A DNA stretch of 64,000 nucleotides from Xenorhabdus lircayensis (GCF_016306625.1 NZ_JACOII010000034.1:1-64000), one strand, 5' to 3'. Positions 20,213-31,342 are shown, counted from the stretch's first letter. Numbers and translations: made by a program. Notes: generated from the sequence alone by a model not told the origin.

Positions 20213-20290
20213 AATATATCGGTTATACTCAACGGATTTCAGGTTGCAGTGCGGCCAGCACAGTAGCTTGAAAGATGGGGAGATATATTG
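20213..20290. repeat. ERIC-like short repeat (termini only)
   Basis: The segment starts GAATATATCGGTTATACTC, continues ATTTCAGGTTGCAGTGCGGC and ends AGTAGCTTGAAAGATGGGGA followed by GATATATT. The ends resemble the terminal arms of enterobacterial ERIC elements as I remember them, but the conserved central core is missing. A second such element lies at 31343-31402. The rest of the 351-bp ribB-ygiD spacer is AT-rich and has nothing else I can name apart from the ygiD ribosome binding site. Confidence 0.5.
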
Positions 20291-20468
20291 CATGTACGTT
20301 TGAGAGGCTACAGCCCACACCCTGTGGCCTTTCAGTATTTTTGAAGCACTCCATCATTTTTGATTGGCTATATTCAAGGAAGAAAAGTCTTAATCTTGTC
20401 ATGATTTTTTTATCATAATTCACAAGTCATTATTCGAAATGTTTAATTTGCTGTAATAAGGGGCGAGA

Positions 20469-21245
20469 ATGAGTCTCCTGAGAATGCCTGCTTTATTCAT
20501 TGGTCATGGTAGTCCAATGAATGCCATTGAAGATAACTACTACTCACGTGCTTGGTTTGAACTGGGGAGCAAATTGCCTAGACCAAGGGCGATTCTTGTG
20601 ATTTCTGCACACTGGTACACGAATGGTACAACAGTGACAGCGATGGCACAGCCCAGAACTATCCACGATTTTGGTAACTTTCCCCGAGAACTGCATGAAA
20701 AACAGTATCCAGCTAAGGGATTTCCTGAGCTGGCTGTATTGGTGCAGGATATTCTTGAGCCGATTGAGGTCGAGACTGATTTTGAACATTGGGGATTGGA
20801 TCATGGGTCTTGGGGAATATTGGCAAAAATGTATCCCGATGCAGATATTCCAGTTATCCAACTGAACATGGATCGCAATCAACCTGCTTCTTTTCATTAT
20901 GAAATAGGTAAAAAATTAGCTTTACTGCGGGATGAAGGTGTCTTAATCCTGGGAAGTGGAAATGTCGTACACAACCTGCCAGCCGAAAAATTGGGGGCAG
21001 AACCTTTTCCATGGGCACTATCTTTCGAACAGTTTGTACGCGAAAGTTTAACCAGCCTTGAGGAGCCTCATCCTTTGTTTAATGCTTTGGATAGAGAAGA
21101 TGGTCAATTGTCTAACCCAACGCCAGAGCATTTCCTACCGTTGCTGTATGTGATGGGCACATGGAATAAAAAAGAGCCGATTTCAACCCCTGTTGAGGGT
21201 ATTGAAGACGGCTCCTTGAGTATGTTATCGATTCAGCTTGGTTGA
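20469..21245 (+). CDS. ygiD: 4,5-DOPA-extradiol-dioxygenase-like protein YgiD
   Basis: A 258-residue LigB-type class III extradiol dioxygenase. Metal-binding histidines appear in FIGHGSPMN (residue 11), SAHWY (about 47) and in GLDHGSWG; the GSGNVVHNL segment and the end TPEHFLPLLYVMG are also conserved. The E. coli YgiD opens the ring of L-DOPA in vitro, but its natural substrate is uncertain. An AAGGGG ribosome binding site precedes the ATG. It is convergent with ygiC, with only six bases between stop codons. Confidence 0.94.
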   Translation: MSLLRMPALFIGHGSPMNAIEDNYYSRAWFELGSKLPRPRAILVISAHWYTNGTTVTAMAQPRTIHDFGNFPRELHEKQYPAKGFPELAVLVQDILEPIEVETDFEHWGLDHGSWGILAKMYPDADIPVIQLNMDRNQPASFHYEIGKKLALLRDEGVLILGSGNVVHNLPAEKLGAEPFPWALSFEQFVRESLTSLEEPHPLFNALDREDGQLSNPTPEHFLPLLYVMGTWNKKEPISTPVEGIEDGSLSMLSIQLG

Positions 21246-21250
21246 GTGAA

Positions 21251-22411
21251 TCAATCCAAAATAATATGCGGGTAGAAACGTGACAGATCTTGGGTAATCA
21301 ACTCACGATCTTCACGGATACAGATACCCGCAGGTTGATCATCGACCAGCCAGCTACCGACCAACACATAGCTATCGCCAAATTTTGGCAGTGCATGGAA
21401 TTGTTGGACGATCATGCCTTCTTCCCCATAAGGGCCTTCGGCACTAGCGACTTCCCGGCCATTTTCAATGATGCGAATATTGGCACCTTCACGGGAGAAC
21501 AGTGGCTTAATGACATAGCTATCCATGTCTGAAGGGCGTTCATCCGCAAAATAAGCGGGCAGCAGATTAGGATGATTCGGGAACATCTGCCACAGCATCG
21601 GCAGCAGAGCCTTGTTGGAGATAATGCTTTTCCATGCGGGTTCCAGCCAACGAACACCCGCATCGGCCAGTTTGGTAGAGAACATCTCGCGCAGCATAAA
21701 TTCCCACGGATACAGTTTAAACAGATTGCCGATCACTTGATCCTGCAAGTCAGTAAACTGCCCTTTTTCACCCAGCCCGATATCCTCAATAAACAGGAAC
21801 TCAGTTGGAATATCAGCTTCCGCAGCACAATCCTGCAAATATTGGATGGTGCCACGATCTTCTTCAGTATCCTGACAACAAGCCATATGCAGCAGGCCGA
21901 ATCCATGCTTTTCACGTAACTGAACAAAACGCTCAATCAGCTTTTCTTGCAGACTGTTAAACTGATCTGCATGTGATGGCAGATTGCCCGCGTTAACCTG
22001 ATCCTCCAGCCAAATCCACTGAAAGAAGGCCGATTCATACAGGGACGTTGGAGTATCGGCGTTGTTTTCCAGCAACTTGGGAGGATTTTTGCCATCATAG
22101 GCCAAATCTAAGCGGGAATAGAGCGAAGGTTGGCTGGTTACCCATGAAGAGCGGATAAACTCCCAGCAATGTTTTGGGAACTGGAATTTTGTCAGCAACT
22201 CTTCGCTATTGACTACTTTTTCCACAACCTGCAAACACATTTGGTGCAATTCTGCCGTCGCATCTTCAATTTCTTCAATCTGACTCAGTGTGAACTGATA
22301 ATAAGCCTCTTCACTCCAGTAAGGCTGATCATACATGGTGTGAAAATTGAAACCATATTCTGCTGCTTTTTCGCGCCAATCTGGGCGCTCGGTAATTCCA
22401 ATGCGTTTCAC
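21251..22411 (-). CDS. ygiC: Glutathionylspermidine-synthase-like ATP-grasp ligase YgiC
   Basis: A 386-residue cytosolic protein matching the ATP-grasp ligase half of glutathionylspermidine synthase (TrypSynth domain), with [25 protein letters not shown] and the ATP-binding [11 protein letters not shown] segments, and ending [10 protein letters not shown]. It should join an amine to a carboxyl-containing peptide using ATP; the true substrate is unknown. It lies five bases after ygiB. The tolC-ygiB-ygiC order is conserved from E. coli. Confidence 0.93.
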   Translation of the reverse strand: MKRIGITERPDWREKAAEYGFNFHTMYDQPYWSEEAYYQFTLSQIEEIEDATAELHQMCLQVVEKVVNSEELLTKFQFPKHCWEFIRSSWVTSQPSLYSRLDLAYDGKNPPKLLENNADTPTSLYESAFFQWIWLEDQVNAGNLPSHADQFNSLQEKLIERFVQLREKHGFGLLHMACCQDTEEDRGTIQYLQDCAAEADIPTEFLFIEDIGLGEKGQFTDLQDQVIGNLFKLYPWEFMLREMFSTKLADAGVRWLEPAWKSIISNKALLPMLWQMFPNHPNLLPAYFADERPSDMDSYVIKPLFSREGANIRIIENGREVASAEGPYGEEGMIVQQFHALPKFGDSYVLVGSWLVDDQPAGICIREDRELITQDLSRFYPHIILD

Positions 22412-22416
22412 TTTGA

Positions 22417-23094
22417 TTAACCACCCATAGAGCGGGAAGAATTAGAACTTGAGCTGGTAGACGAACGCTGCATGGTCGATTGCTTCGCTACGGAATCACC
22501 GAACCCGCCACGGGTAATGGTGCTGGTGGTCGCAGGTTTTGGTGCCATGGCAGTTTTTGGTACTGTCATGCTGCGACCACCAGCGGTGGCTGGGCCATAG
22601 TTTTTACCTGTCGCATCAACAAACTTGCCATTAGCTGGGCTGGAGGCTGATTTTGATGTGAACAGCGGTTGTGATGGTGCAGAACTGCCACCCATCAAAC
22701 GTCCCATCATGTAACCCGCCATCAAAGGCATCCAGAAGCTACCGCTACTGTTTTGTGCCTGAGCCTGACCAACTCCCGCCTGAGCAGGTGCTTGAGTACA
22801 TTGTTGTTCACCAAACTCAGCAACACACTCTTCGCGAGAGGCATATTTCGGTGCAGTTTTTTCCGCTTCTTTCAGGGCATTGTTGTAAGCGGTTTTGCAT
22901 TGCTCGCTTTGAGAAGGATTCGCCTGGGAGCACTCATCAGCATTCGTATAGAGTGATACCGTTTCATCGTTCTGTTCACAGGCAGATAGCATGAAAACAG
23001 CACTGATAGCGAGCGCTACTGGTGCCAGACGATAGCTTCGCCACGTTTTGCGGAAAGAATCGCGGTTTATCTCTTTTGTCCGTTTCATTGTCAT
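22417..23094 (-). CDS. ygiB: DUF1190 lipoprotein YgiB
   Basis: A 225-residue DUF1190 protein. The N-terminus is basic, followed by a hydrophobic stretch and a lipobox-like LSACEQ, so it is probably an outer- or inner-membrane lipoprotein. A cysteine-bearing conserved block ([20 protein letters not shown], then [16 protein letters not shown]) is followed by Gly/Met- and Ser-rich sequence ending SRSMGG. I chose the ATG giving [10 protein letters not shown] because a GGA site fits its spacing; the next ATG, two codons later, matches the E. coli start and is nearly as likely. It lies downstream of tolC behind a hairpin terminator. Function unknown. Confidence 0.9.
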   Translation of the reverse strand: MTMKRTKEINRDSFRKTWRSYRLAPVALAISAVFMLSACEQNDETVSLYTNADECSQANPSQSEQCKTAYNNALKEAEKTAPKYASREECVAEFGEQQCTQAPAQAGVGQAQAQNSSGSFWMPLMAGYMMGRLMGGSSAPSQPLFTSKSASSPANGKFVDATGKNYGPATAGGRSMTVPKTAMAPKPATTSTITRGGFGDSVAKQSTMQRSSTSSSSNSSRSMGG

Positions 23095-23177
23095 AGGGAG
23101 CATCCATCTTGAAGGTATCTGATTAAGAGCGTATCCCATTCACGGTACCCAATGGGATTGGCTCTCAGGGATATGCT

Positions 23178-23207
23178 TAAAAAACAGCCCACACAATCGG
23201 CGGGCTG
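23178..23207 (-). terminator. Terminator between tolC and ygiB
   Basis: On the minus strand CAGCCC pairs with GGGCTG (6 bp) around an 11-base loop and is followed by TTTTTT. It lies between tolC and ygiB, so ygiB-ygiC expression from tolC must depend on readthrough or a separate promoter. A 14-15-bp duplication (tatagcgtttttaa, tataacgttttttaa, 23221-23249) lies between it and the tolC stop. Confidence 0.8.
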
Positions 23208-23271
23208 CTTTCGTTATTAGTATAGCGTTTTTAATATAACGTTTTTTAATCGGGAACGATAGTGCATTAAA

Positions 23272-24636
23272 TCAGCGAATTGATGGGGTTTTCATCTCTT
23301 TAATAATATTGCTGGCCGAAGTTGAGATTTGTGTGCCTAACATCTTGTTCAATGCTATCAAATCGTTCTCGTTCAGGGTGCCGCGAGCTTGCTCGTTCTG
23401 TAATTGGGAAAGCAAATAATCATAGCGTGCTTTAGACAGATTCTGCTTGGCTTGATACAGCTTCGTTGTTGCGTCCAGCACATCAACGATGGTACGGGTT
23501 CCCACCTGATAACCGGCTTCCATTGAGTCCAATGAACTTTGGGTGGAGAGTACGGCCTGTTTGTTGGCCTCAACACTACTGACAGCAGCAGAAATGTTAT
23601 TGGCGGTGGAATGCACTTCTTGTATCAGCTTGCGATAGGTGTTTTCCAAGTCCTGACTGGCGCTGACGAAATTATATTTTGCCTGTTCTACTTGAGAATA
23701 GGTAGCACCGCCACTAAACAGAGGCAAGATTAAGGATAATTGAACGGAATTACCTCCGGTGTAGCGATCTTCTTGCTGAACGCCGCGTGTATGGCTGTTA
23801 TTGATTCCTGTGCTTGCGGCTAAATCAACGATTGGCATATAGCCTGTCTGTGATTCTTTGATCTGCTCGCGTTTTAGATCCTGTGTTAAGCGGGCTGACA
23901 GCAGGCTTAGGTTACGGGTTTCAGCTTCTTTCAGTACCGTATTAGCTGGCTCAGGTTGTTTGGTCTTGAATTGATCAATATTCAATGCGGCCAGTTGCGG
24001 ATAGTAGATTCCTGTGATCAAGCGCAGTTTTTCCAACGTATTTTCCAGATCGTTACGATTGGAAACTTCTTGTGCCAGAACGGAATCATATTGGGCGCGG
24101 GCATTCTGTACGTCGGTAATGGCAACCAGACCTACATTAAAGCGTTGGGTAGTTTGATCCAACTGGCGGTACAGTGAGGCTTTCTGGGCTTCGGTAAACG
24201 TCAGGGTATCAATTTTATTCAGGACGTCAAAATAGGCTTGGGCGGTGTCCAGAATTAATTTTTGTTGGGCTGTTTGGTAATTGATATCGGCGATACCAGC
24301 ACTCTTTTCAGATTGATTCAGTCGGTTCCATTTCGCCATATCAAAGATGGTCTGGGTTAGTTTCAGACTGGCATCTGTACCATGAGATTCTGTATTTCTG
24401 CTGTCGCGAAAGCCTTTGCCATAATTAGCACTGGCACTCAGTCCCAATTGAGGCAGCAACGAACTGCGGGCTTCATTAATCTTTTCAACAACCGAATTGC
24501 GATCAGCTTGTGCCTTAAGCAATTCGGGGTTTGTTTCTTTCGCCTGCTGATAAATCTGTAACAAATCTGCTGCATGGCTCGAAGTACTAAAACCTACCAG
24601 ATTCATAGCGATAAAAAGAGAGAGCAATTTTTTCAT
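23272..24636 (-). CDS. tolC: Outer membrane channel protein TolC
   Basis: A 454-residue precursor with signal peptide (cleavage after SSHA). The mature protein keeps the duplicated outer-membrane-efflux-protein layout: ADLLQIYQQAKETNPEL at the start, QKLILDTAQAYFDVL, and the second repeat with AVLSTQSSLDSMEAGYQVGT. It forms the trimeric exit duct for drug efflux and type I secretion. It ends about 40 residues earlier than E. coli TolC (493); that C-terminal tail is variable in the family. The frame extends 36 codons upstream, but the AAGGAA site and signal peptide set the start at 24636. Confidence 0.97.
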   Translation of the reverse strand: MKKLLSLFIAMNLVGFSTSSHAADLLQIYQQAKETNPELLKAQADRNSVVEKINEARSSLLPQLGLSASANYGKGFRDSRNTESHGTDASLKLTQTIFDMAKWNRLNQSEKSAGIADINYQTAQQKLILDTAQAYFDVLNKIDTLTFTEAQKASLYRQLDQTTQRFNVGLVAITDVQNARAQYDSVLAQEVSNRNDLENTLEKLRLITGIYYPQLAALNIDQFKTKQPEPANTVLKEAETRNLSLLSARLTQDLKREQIKESQTGYMPIVDLAASTGINNSHTRGVQQEDRYTGGNSVQLSLILPLFSGGATYSQVEQAKYNFVSASQDLENTYRKLIQEVHSTANNISAAVSSVEANKQAVLSTQSSLDSMEAGYQVGTRTIVDVLDATTKLYQAKQNLSKARYDYLLSQLQNEQARGTLNENDLIALNKMLGTQISTSASNIIKEMKTPSIR

Positions 24637-24852
24637 TTGCGTTCCTTGTGTGCAGCTATTTTGCTTAAGTTGCCCCTGCATAAAAACCAATACCACCGAT
24701 TCTAGCAGAGAATGCCAGCAGGGTAGGGTGGCTGTTTGTGCCATATTGCCTCATTTTTCAGCTTGTTTGTATCATCTGAATGAATTTATTTAGATCAATG
24801 CAGAAAAATACATTTTAATAATAGATTATTAAAAAAATAATTAGAGGGTTTT

Positions 24853-25494
24853 ATGAGTAAAAATCTTGCCTTACCACGCACTTTTACGAAACAAGATGTT
24901 GAAGTGATTTCCCGAAAAACACTCTATCGCGGTTTTTTCAAAATGACGGAGTATCAATTCAAGCATCGTCTGTTCCGAGGCGGCTGGAGTGAAACAATTA
25001 AACGTGAGGTTTTTGAACGCGGTAATGCCGGTGTTCTGTTGCCTTATGATCCGGTACGCGATGAGGTGGTTTTGATTGAACAAATCCGTATCCCGGCGAT
25101 TGAAACCAGTAATACACCGTGGCTGCTGGAAGTGATCGCCGGCATGATCGAAGAAGGCGAAGAAGTTGAACAGGTGGTTCGTCGTGAGGCAGTGGAAGAG
25201 GCAGGTATTGAGGTTAAACGCTGTCAGCCTGCGTTGAGTTATCTCTCCAGCCCCGGCGGCACGACAGAACGCATGGATATCTTTGTCGGTGAAGTGGATG
25301 CTTCCACCGCGTCAGGCGTTCATGGTCTGGAAGGAGAACATGAAGATATTCGCGTTCTGGTGGTCAGCCGCGAGCAAGCCTACCAGTGGGTAGAAGAGGG
25401 CGTTATCGATAATGCGGCTTCGGTTATTGCAATACAGTGGCTGGCATTGCACCATGAAAAAATTAAGAAAGAGTGGTTGGGTAATAACTCCTAA
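24853..25494 (+). CDS. nudF: ADP-ribose diphosphatase
   Basis: A 213-residue Nudix hydrolase that cuts ADP-ribose to AMP and ribose 5-phosphate. The Nudix box starts at GMIEEGEE and continues through REAVEEAGI (about residues 98-120). The flanking ERGNAGVLLPYDPVRDEV and SPGGTTERMDIFVGEV match E. coli NudF. An AGAGGG ribosome binding site precedes the ATG. It is divergent from tolC. In E. coli yqiB lies between nudF and cpdA; here the 97-bp gap has no room for it. Confidence 0.96.
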   Translation: MSKNLALPRTFTKQDVEVISRKTLYRGFFKMTEYQFKHRLFRGGWSETIKREVFERGNAGVLLPYDPVRDEVVLIEQIRIPAIETSNTPWLLEVIAGMIEEGEEVEQVVRREAVEEAGIEVKRCQPALSYLSSPGGTTERMDIFVGEVDASTASGVHGLEGEHEDIRVLVVSREQAYQWVEEGVIDNAASVIAIQWLALHHEKIKKEWLGNNS

Positions 25495-25591
25495 TTTGTG
25501 CTGGAAAACGGGAAGTGTGCCCCAGTAAGCAGATCTTCTGCACAAAGACACGTTAGAATAATTCTCATGATCGACAGGAAAAGGAAACCAT

Positions 25592-26431
25592 TTGGAACGC
25601 CTGCTTGAAGTACCTGTGGCAGAAGGCGCCACAGCCAGAATACTGCAAATCACTGATACGCACCTTTTCGCCAATAAAGGCGATTCACTGCTGGGCATCA
25701 ATACCTACCGCAGTTATCATGCTGTACTGGACATGATCCTTGAGCAGAATCTCGATATTGATTTGATCGTTGCGACAGGGGATTTGGTACAGGATCAAAC
25801 GATCAATGCCTATCAGCATTTTGCTGAGGGCATTGCCCGTTTGCCTGCGCCCTGTGTTTGGTTGCCCGGTAATCACGATTATCAGCCAGCGATGGTTGAT
25901 ACGTTGGCGGCCGCAGGGATTTCACCTTCTAAGCAGGTATTCATCGGGCAGCATTGGCAATTGATTATGCTGGATAGTCAGGTGCAGGGCGTTCCTCATG
26001 GTGAATTGACGGATTATCAGCTTGAATGGATGAAAAAATGTTTGGATGAGCACAGTGATCGTGATGCGCTTATTATGCTTCACCATCATCCTGTGCCGTC
26101 TGGGTGCACATGGTTGGATCAGCACAGTTTACGCAACGCCCCCGCGTTATCAGAATTTTTAAAAGACAAAACACAGGTGAAAGCTATACTGTGTGGGCAC
26201 ATCCACCAAGAGGTTGATGAAGTGTGGAATGGTATTCGTGTTATGGCTACGCCATCAACCTGTGTGCAATTTAAGCCACATTGTACTAATTTTATGCTTG
26301 ATACAGTGGCTCCGGGATGGCGTTATCTCGAACTGTCTGTGGCTGGCAGCGAGGAAGTGAGGCTGCAATCGCAGGTTCACAGGCTTAAGAGTAACGAATT
26401 TTGCCCGGATTTAGATTCGGACGGGTATTAA
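25592..26431 (+). CDS. cpdA: 3',5'-cyclic-AMP phosphodiesterase
   Basis: A 279-residue class III metallophosphodiesterase that lowers cAMP. Metal-binding motifs are in order: DTHLF (about residue 23), GDLVQD, GNHDY (about 95), HHHPVPSG and GHIHQE (about 207). The start is a TTG, five bases after an AAGGAAACC site; homology to E. coli CpdA (MESLLTLP) supports it. The stop codon overlaps the start of yqiA. Confidence 0.97.
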   Translation: MERLLEVPVAEGATARILQITDTHLFANKGDSLLGINTYRSYHAVLDMILEQNLDIDLIVATGDLVQDQTINAYQHFAEGIARLPAPCVWLPGNHDYQPAMVDTLAAAGISPSKQVFIGQHWQLIMLDSQVQGVPHGELTDYQLEWMKKCLDEHSDRDALIMLHHHPVPSGCTWLDQHSLRNAPALSEFLKDKTQVKAILCGHIHQEVDEVWNGIRVMATPSTCVQFKPHCTNFMLDTVAPGWRYLELSVAGSEEVRLQSQVHRLKSNEFCPDLDSDGY

Positions 26432-27039
26432 TGTCAACGTTACTTTATTTACATGGTTTCAATAGTTCGCCCCAATCAGCGAAAGCGAATATGCTGAAAA
26501 CGTGGTTGCATCAGCAGCATCCTGAAATTGACATGCTGGTGCCGCAATTACCACATTATCCTGAAGATGCGGCCATCTTATTGGAAGAACTGGTAATGGA
26601 GCGCGCCGGTGAGAACATCGGGCTGGTTGGTTCTTCCCTTGGCGGTTATCTGGCTATCTGGCTTTCCCAGTGTTTTGGATTACCTGCCGTGGTCGTCAAT
26701 CCTGCAGTACGTCCATTTGACTTGCTTCAGAATTATCTTGGGGAAAACGTGAATCCCTATACCGAAGAGCGGTATACTCTTGAACAAAGCCACATACATG
26801 ATCTCAAAGTGATGCACATCGACCCGCTGGAATCGCCTGATCTTATCTGGTTATTGCAGCAAACAGGGGATGAAGTGCTCGATTACCGTCAAGCCGTTGC
26901 TTACCTGATGCAGTGCCGGCAAACGGTCGAATCTGGTGGGAATCATGCGTTTGTTGGTTTCGAATATTATTTCCCTCAAATCATCAATTTCTTGGGGCTA
27001 ACCTGTGGCAATAGTAAAAAAATTGCCAAAAATAGGTAA
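26431..27039 (+). CDS. yqiA: Alpha/beta-hydrolase esterase YqiA
   Basis: A 202-residue UPF0227-type alpha/beta hydrolase. The nucleophile elbow is GSSLGG (about residue 69), the oxyanion segment YLHGFNSSP is at the start, and the acid and base are Asp and His in DEVLDY and GGNHAF. The ATG shares a base with the cpdA stop (TAATG), so translation is probably coupled. Physiological ester unknown. Confidence 0.95.
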   Translation: MSTLLYLHGFNSSPQSAKANMLKTWLHQQHPEIDMLVPQLPHYPEDAAILLEELVMERAGENIGLVGSSLGGYLAIWLSQCFGLPAVVVNPAVRPFDLLQNYLGENVNPYTEERYTLEQSHIHDLKVMHIDPLESPDLIWLLQQTGDEVLDYRQAVAYLMQCRQTVESGGNHAFVGFEYYFPQIINFLGLTCGNSKKIAKNR

Positions 27040-27112
27040 GCGACTGGTATTATCAACAGTATATCAATACTGATTGGCCCTCTAATAACGAAGCAACCGA
27101 CAGAATTACAAC

Positions 27113-29008
27113 ATGACTCAATCTAGTTACAACGCAGAGGCCATTGAAGTCCTCAGTGGCCTGGAGCCAGTTCGTCGTCGTCCCGGAATGTATACTGATA
27201 CAGTCCGCCCGAACCATTTGGCACAGGAAGTGATCGATAACAGTGTGGACGAAGCTCTGGCTGGTCACGCGAAGCATATTGAAGTGATCCTTCACAGCGA
27301 TCAGTCTCTGGAAGTGATAGATGATGGCCGTGGTATGCCGGTTGATATCCATCCTGAAGAAAAAGTTTCTGCTGTTGAATTGATCCTGACCCGCCTGCAT
27401 GCAGGCGGGAAATTCTCCAATAAAAATTACCAATTTTCTGGGGGCTTGCATGGTGTTGGGATCTCTGTGGTCAACGCCCTCTCCAAACGAGTGGAGGTCA
27501 CGGTTCGCCGTAACAGCCAAGTTCATCTGATCGCCTTTGAAAATGGCGAAAAAGTACAAGAGCTAGAAATTATCGGCAGTTGTGGTAAGCGCAACACCGG
27601 AACGAGCGTCCATTTTTGGCCAGATGAAAGCTATTTCGATATTCCCCGTTTTTCTGTTACTCGCTTGACCCATTTGCTGAAAGCCAAGGCGGTATTGTGT
27701 CCGGGCGTTGAAATCGTCTTTAAGGACAAACTGAATGATACCGAGCAGAAATGGTGTTATGCCGACGGGCTGACAGATTATCTGCTGGAAGCCGTCAACG
27801 GGCTGGTAACACTGCCACAAGCGCCATTTGTAGGGACACTTAGCGGAGATACCGAAGCCGTTGACTGGACATTGCTCTGGCTACCTGAAGGTGGGGAATT
27901 ACTAGCAGAAAGTTATGTTAACCTGATCCCGACTGTGCAGGGCGGAACCCACGTTAATGGCTTGCGCCAAGGATTGTTGGATGCCATGCGTGAATTCTGT
28001 GAATTCCGCAACATATTGCCGCGTGGGGTCAAACTCTCTGCCGATGATATCTGGGATCGCTGTGCTTACGTGTTATCACTCAAAATGCAAGACCCACAAT
28101 TTGCCGGACAGACTAAAGAACGTCTCTCTTCGCGCCAGTCTGCGGCCTTTGTTGCTGGCGTAGTGAAAGATGCCTTCAGCCTGTGGTTGAACCAGCACAT
28201 TCAAGATGCGGAACAACTCGCTGAAATGGCGATTGCCAGTGCTCAACGCAGAATGCGCGCCGCGAAGAAAGTGGTACGTAAAAAGTTGACCAACGGCCCT
28301 GCGCTGCCGGGAAAATTGGCAGACTGTACTGTACAGGATCTCAATGTCACTGAACTGTTTCTGGTGGAAGGGGACTCGGCTGGTGGTTCTGCTAAACAAG
28401 CCCGTGACCGTGAATTTCAGGCGATCATGCCACTGCGTGGAAAAATCCTGAACACATGGGAAGTCTCTTCGGATGAGGTGCTGGCTTCGCAGGAAGTGCA
28501 TGATATCTCTGTCGCGATTGGTATCGATCCTGATAGCGACGATCTCAGCCAGCTTCGCTACGGTAAAATCTGCATACTGGCGGACGCGGATTCCGATGGA
28601 CTGCATATTGCAACGCTGCTGTGCGCCCTGTTTGTCCGCCACTTCCCGACACTGGTAAAACGCGGGCATGTCTATATGGCAATGCCGCCGTTGTATCGAA
28701 TCGACCTCGGCAAAGAAGTGCATTATGCGCTGGATGAAGGGGAAAAGAGCGCCATACTGGATCGCTTGAGCCGCAAGCGGGGTAAACCTAATGTCCAGCG
28801 CTTTAAAGGCTTGGGTGAAATGAACCCAATACAGTTGCGCGAAACCACATTAGACCCCAACACTCGCCGTCTGGTGCAATTGACTATTGACGATGATAAT
28901 TATCAGGAAACCCTCTCAGTCATGGATATGCTTCTGGCGAAGAAACGTTCAGAAGATCGCCGTAACTGGCTGCAAGAGAAGGGTAATTCCATCGACATTG
29001 AAGTATAG
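27113..29008 (+). CDS. parE: DNA topoisomerase IV subunit B
   Basis: A 631-residue GHKL ATPase subunit of topoisomerase IV, which unlinks daughter chromosomes. The ATP-binding motifs are EVIDNSVDEAL (about residue 40), DDGRGMPVD, the ATP lid GGLHGVGISVVNALS and a KT-box. The TOPRIM domain has EGDSAGGSAKQARDR (about 412) and DADSDG (about 490). E. coli ParE has 630. Only a weak ribosome binding site is seen. parC follows 43 bp downstream. Confidence 0.98.
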   Translation: MTQSSYNAEAIEVLSGLEPVRRRPGMYTDTVRPNHLAQEVIDNSVDEALAGHAKHIEVILHSDQSLEVIDDGRGMPVDIHPEEKVSAVELILTRLHAGGKFSNKNYQFSGGLHGVGISVVNALSKRVEVTVRRNSQVHLIAFENGEKVQELEIIGSCGKRNTGTSVHFWPDESYFDIPRFSVTRLTHLLKAKAVLCPGVEIVFKDKLNDTEQKWCYADGLTDYLLEAVNGLVTLPQAPFVGTLSGDTEAVDWTLLWLPEGGELLAESYVNLIPTVQGGTHVNGLRQGLLDAMREFCEFRNILPRGVKLSADDIWDRCAYVLSLKMQDPQFAGQTKERLSSRQSAAFVAGVVKDAFSLWLNQHIQDAEQLAEMAIASAQRRMRAAKKVVRKKLTNGPALPGKLADCTVQDLNVTELFLVEGDSAGGSAKQARDREFQAIMPLRGKILNTWEVSSDEVLASQEVHDISVAIGIDPDSDDLSQLRYGKICILADADSDGLHIATLLCALFVRHFPTLVKRGHVYMAMPPLYRIDLGKEVHYALDEGEKSAILDRLSRKRGKPNVQRFKGLGEMNPIQLRETTLDPNTRRLVQLTIDDDNYQETLSVMDMLLAKKRSEDRRNWLQEKGNSIDIEV

Positions 29009-29051
29009 AGCACGGTAGTCAATACCCCATAGATTTCGAGGAAATAAATAC

Positions 29052-31304
29052 ATGAGTGAGATAACTCACGATGGTGTGGAGCGCCAGCCGCTTCACACGT
29101 TCACTGAAAACGCCTATTTGAATTACTCCATGTACGTCATCATGGACAGGGCGCTGCCTTTTATCGGGGATGGTTTAAAACCTGTTCAGCGCCGTATTGT
29201 CTATGCGATGTCGGAGCTGAGTCTGCACAACAGTGCCAAATTCAAAAAATCCGCCCGTACTGTGGGTGACGTTCTTGGTAAATACCATCCGCACGGTGAT
29301 GGGGCCTGTTATGAAGCCATGGTTTTGATGGCCCAGCCTTTCTCATACCGTTATCCGCTGGTGGATGGCCAAGGTAACTGGGGCGCACCGGATGATCCAA
29401 AATCCTTTGCGGCGATGCGTTATACCGAATCCCGTTTGTCCAAATATGCCGAATTGCTGCTGAGTGAATTGGGGCAAGGCACAGTGGATTGGGTGCCAAA
29501 CTTTGATGGCACATTGCAGGAGCCGAAAATGCTGCCTGCACGCCTGCCTAACATTCTGCTGAATGGCACGACTGGCATTGCCGTTGGTATGTCGACTGAC
29601 ATTCCTCCACATAACGCCCGCGAAGTGGCAAGTGCGTTGATTGCCATGCTGGATAAGCCAGACTTGTCGCTTGATGAGGCGATGGAATATGTCAAGGGGC
29701 CGGATTATCCAACAGAAGCCGAGATCATCACGTCAAAAGAAGATATCCGCAAGATCTACAAAAATGGCCGTGGTTCGGTGCGTATGCGTGCGATATGGTC
29801 GAAAGAAGAGGGCAACGTTATTATTACTGCCCTGCCGCACCAAGTATCCGGAGCGAAAATCTTGGAGCAAATCGCCAGCCAAATGCGGGCGAAGAAGCTG
29901 CCGATGGTAGAGGATCTGCGTGATGAATCCGATCACGAAAATCCAACCCGCTTGGTGATTGTTCCACGGACTAACCGCGTGGATGTTGAACAAGTGATGA
30001 ATCACCTGTTTGTGACCACTGATCTGGAAAAAAGCTATCGCGTTAACCTCAACATGATCGGTTTGGATAACCGCCCAGCGGTTAAAGGTCTGGTTGAAAT
30101 CCTCAGTGAATGGCTGGTTTTCCGTCGTGAAACTGTGCGCAACCGCTTGAATTACCGCCTGGAAAAAGTCCTTAAGCGTCTGCACATCTTGGACGGTTTA
30201 CTGACGGCGTATCTCAACATTGACGAAGTGATCCAAATTATTCGCAATGAAGATGAACCAAAGCCAGTGCTGATGCAGCGTTTTGGATTAACTGAAACGC
30301 AGGCCGAAGCAGTTCTGGAACTGAAATTGCGTCACTTGGCGAAACTGGAAGAAGTCAAAATCCGTGGCGAACAAGATGAACTGGCGAAAGAGCGAGACAA
30401 ACTTCAGGCGATTCTGGGTTCTGAGCGTAAATTAAATACTTTGCTGAAAAAAGAGATTATTGCCGATGCGGAAAGCTATGGTGATGCTCGTCGCTCTCCG
30501 TTGAAAGAGCGCATGGAAGCTAAGGCCATGACCGATCATGACATTCTGCCGTCTGAGCCAATTACGGTTGTCATGTCAGAAATGGGCTGGGTGCGCAGTG
30601 CGAAAGGGCATGAAATTGATCCAACGGGCCTGAATTACAAGTCAGGTGATAGCTTCCGCAGCGCAGCACGCGGCAAGAGCAATCAGCCAGTGGTCTTTAT
30701 TGATACCACAGGACGTAGTTACTCCATCGATTCGTTAGATTTGCCCTCTGCCAGAGGGCAGGGGGAACCGCTGACAGGTAAACTTGCGTTGCCGGCTGGG
30801 GCATCGGTTGAGCATCTTCTGATGGCGAAAGAAGAACAGAAGTTCTTGATGTCATCAGACGCGGGTTATGGTTTTATCTGTACTTTCAGTGACCTGATTG
30901 CCAAGAATCGTGCGGGCAAGGCTTTGATTACTTTGCCTGAAAATGCCAAGGTGATGCTGCCATTGGAGATCAACAACGAACAGGATGATATGCTACTGGC
31001 GATTACCAAAGCGGGTCGCATGTTAATGTTCCCAGTGGCTGACCTTCCGCAGCTTTCGAAAGGCAAGGGCAACAAAATTGTCTCTATCCCAGCAGCACAG
31101 GCCGCATCAGGGGAAGATATGCTGAGTTGGCTGCTGGTACTGTCTCCACAATCCTCAATCACGCTCTACTTTGGTAAGCGCAAGCTACAGTTTCATCCAG
31201 AGGACTTACAGAAATTCAGAGCTGAGAGGGGACGCAAGGGCACCTCGCTGCCTCGTGGATTACAGCGTGTTGAACGTGTTGTCGTGGAGATGCCTAAACA
31301 ATAA
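29052..31304 (+). CDS. parC: DNA topoisomerase IV subunit A
   Basis: A 750-residue breakage-reunion subunit. The catalytic tyrosine lies in [15 protein letters not shown] (about residue 120), the winged-helix [20 protein letters not shown] is intact, and the quinolone-resistance positions are the wild-type Ser/Glu pattern as far as I can tell: here [11 protein letters not shown], with Gly-Ala in place of the E. coli Asp-Ser-Ala order read as GDSACYEA. The C-terminal beta-pinwheel begins near 500. A GAGGAAATAAATAC site precedes the ATG. Unlike E. coli, parC follows parE directly. Confidence 0.98.
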   Translation: MSEITHDGVERQPLHTFTENAYLNYSMYVIMDRALPFIGDGLKPVQRRIVYAMSELSLHNSAKFKKSARTVGDVLGKYHPHGDGACYEAMVLMAQPFSYRYPLVDGQGNWGAPDDPKSFAAMRYTESRLSKYAELLLSELGQGTVDWVPNFDGTLQEPKMLPARLPNILLNGTTGIAVGMSTDIPPHNAREVASALIAMLDKPDLSLDEAMEYVKGPDYPTEAEIITSKEDIRKIYKNGRGSVRMRAIWSKEEGNVIITALPHQVSGAKILEQIASQMRAKKLPMVEDLRDESDHENPTRLVIVPRTNRVDVEQVMNHLFVTTDLEKSYRVNLNMIGLDNRPAVKGLVEILSEWLVFRRETVRNRLNYRLEKVLKRLHILDGLLTAYLNIDEVIQIIRNEDEPKPVLMQRFGLTETQAEAVLELKLRHLAKLEEVKIRGEQDELAKERDKLQAILGSERKLNTLLKKEIIADAESYGDARRSPLKERMEAKAMTDHDILPSEPITVVMSEMGWVRSAKGHEIDPTGLNYKSGDSFRSAARGKSNQPVVFIDTTGRSYSIDSLDLPSARGQGEPLTGKLALPAGASVEHLLMAKEEQKFLMSSDAGYGFICTFSDLIAKNRAGKALITLPENAKVMLPLEINNEQDDMLLAITKAGRMLMFPVADLPQLSKGKGNKIVSIPAAQAASGEDMLSWLLVLSPQSSITLYFGKRKLQFHPEDLQKFRAERGRKGTSLPRGLQRVERVVVEMPKQ

Positions 31305-31342
31305 GTTGAGGTAATACCAACAAATTGAGGCGATAACAGCAT

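Noticed and set aside
28076-28723. 215-codon frame antisense to parE
   Set aside because: It is the shadow of a strongly conserved parE region, has no ribosome binding site and no recognisable protein features.
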